Assembly (NCBI GenBank): GCA_030295235.1
Contig: AP026149.1
Location: 186,001-250,000 of the forward strand
DNA: 64,000 bases
Reading direction: 5' to 3'
From: Fistulifera solaris
Taxonomy: Eukaryota; Bacillariophyta; Bacillariophyceae; Naviculales; Stauroneidaceae
A model generated the notes under the pieces. That model was not told the origin of the DNA. It searched no databases and worked only from the letters and a program-made list of their open reading frames with translations. Position numbers and translations under genes: made by a program. Below, piece by piece: positions 63,353-64,000 of this stretch (position 1 is its first letter; every line of letters starts with the position of its first letter).

Positions 63353-64000
63353 TTAATGATGCTTGTTACCACTTTCACCCAAGGCCGCTTCCATATCTTT
63401 AATCAACTGTTCGGCCGATTTGGGCAACACCACGACACCCGTTGAAGCGATGTTGTGAAAGTTTTGCCAATACATCCACTTGAAGACACCGACCTTGAGA
63501 ATGTCTTGAAGGAAAAAGAACAACAACGAATAGATCCAAACAAAGCCAAACAATTCCATGTCATTGACCAAACCATTGACGGGGATTTCTTCAATCTCGC
63601 CTTCCTTCCACACAATCGATAAAAGCGAAGAGATAAAGAGTGCAAAGGCACCACCGGCCAGCAACATGGGACCGGGTGCGACCTCGTAGAAAAATCTGGT
63701 TCCGGTACGAGCACTGAACAATGTCAAAAAATCCGACACGGAAATTTTCAAATACATGGCCAAAATCATTTGACCGTATTCGACACCTTGGAAACCAATC
63801 TTTTGGAAGAAACCGTCTTCGTTCCAACTGTCCAAGAGAATGTGCAACAGCAAAAGCGAAGAGAAGCATGATACCACACCGAGCGTGGTACTGGTCACAA
63901 AAAGAGCTGGCAGATTCCAGATGCACGGGGTGGCTCGGGCTTCAGCGTGATCGTACGCAATTGTAATCAAGGTTCCGTCATTAAGCAATGTGATTAACAT
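63353..64000 (-). CDS. P-type H+-ATPase (P3A), C-terminal 215 residues, start outside window
   Basis: Only the end of the gene is present; the frame is open at base 64000. The first visible residues, MLITLLNDGTLITIAYDHAE, match the cytosolic segment before span 7 of fungal and plant plasma-membrane proton pumps. Four hydrophobic spans follow (for example LFVTSTTLGVVSCFSSLLLL, ILAMYLKISVSDFLTLFSA, LAGGAFALFISSLLSIVW, FGFVWIYSLLFFFLQDILKV). The C-terminal tail of about 40 residues is short and lacks the plant 14-3-3 site. The pump exports protons using ATP. The catalytic DKTGT region lies outside. Frame intact. Confidence 0.88.
   Translation of the reverse strand: MLITLLNDGTLITIAYDHAEARATPCIWNLPALFVTSTTLGVVSCFSSLLLLHILLDSWNEDGFFQKIGFQGVEYGQMILAMYLKISVSDFLTLFSARTGTRFFYEVAPGPMLLAGGAFALFISSLLSIVWKEGEIEEIPVNGLVNDMELFGFVWIYSLLFFFLQDILKVGVFKWMYWQNFHNIASTGVVVLPKSAEQLIKDMEAALGESGNKHH

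Noticed and set aside
1-64000. CRISPR arrays, bacterial operons or prophage
   Set aside because: None seen. Spliced introns, organelle targeting signals and gene families show a eukaryotic nuclear contig.
1-64000. rRNA or tRNA genes
   Set aside because: No conserved tRNA A/B box pair or rRNA core stood out by eye; a covariance search would be needed to exclude short RNAs.

Overview
This window is nuclear DNA of a photosynthetic stramenopile, most probably a diatom. The genes are eukaryotic and carry short GT-AG introns (69-122 nt). Several products begin with a signal peptide followed by an AF or GF type junction, the bipartite import signal of complex plastids. Thr/Pro-rich linkers of the APT type and a Ty1/copia retroelement of the kind common in diatoms fit the same picture. 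The species cannot be fixed from the sequence.

Layout. 1-8 kb: a partial membrane protein, a choline-transporter-like protein, formate-tetrahydrofolate ligase (four introns), a DUF3611 plastid membrane protein and an RBM25-like splicing factor. 8.5-12.5 kb: two tandem PhoX/DUF839 genes, the first with an in-frame TAG. 13-25 kb: ELOF1, an unknown plastid-type protein, two unknown Ser-rich proteins, a CaaX-tailed protein, a mitochondrial carrier, a tail-anchored protein, a membrane LRR protein and a secreted TLDc-like protein. 25.2-27.9 kb: a deleted copia element inserted into one unit of a tandem duplication. 28-35.5 kb: a GT61-like glycosyltransferase, COG4, pyruvate dehydrogenase E1-alpha and an MTG1/YlqF GTPase. 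35.8-37.4 kb: two MITE-like elements back to back. 37.5-46.5 kb: a probable member of a multicopy diatom family, an SPX-GDPD fusion, a kelch protein and a very acidic armadillo-repeat protein with 37-residue tandem repeats. 47-52.6 kb: two tandem X-family DNA polymerases with BRCT and a possible FHA-like N-terminal domain. 52.9-64 kb: 5-oxoprolinase, a SulP transporter with STAS and cNMP domains, a plastid-type UBA-like protein, ferredoxin-NADP reductase and the end of a P-type H+-ATPase.

Sequence quality. At least 13 genes are broken only by one-base length changes, mostly in homopolymers (about 30 sites, roughly 21 missing and 9 extra bases). Restoring each run gives one open frame of the length expected for the family, and every restored CDS has a whole number of codons. 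I read these as assembly errors, so broken genes here should not be called pseudogenes without checking reads. Coordinates given for these genes span the whole locus.

Gene relations. Most genes are unrelated neighbours on both strands, as is normal for a compact diatom genome. The clear local relationships are the two tandem duplications (PhoX-like and PolX). Plastid functions (FNR, DUF3611, the UBA protein) and mitochondrial ones (PDH E1-alpha, the carrier) are mixed with secretory and nuclear genes.
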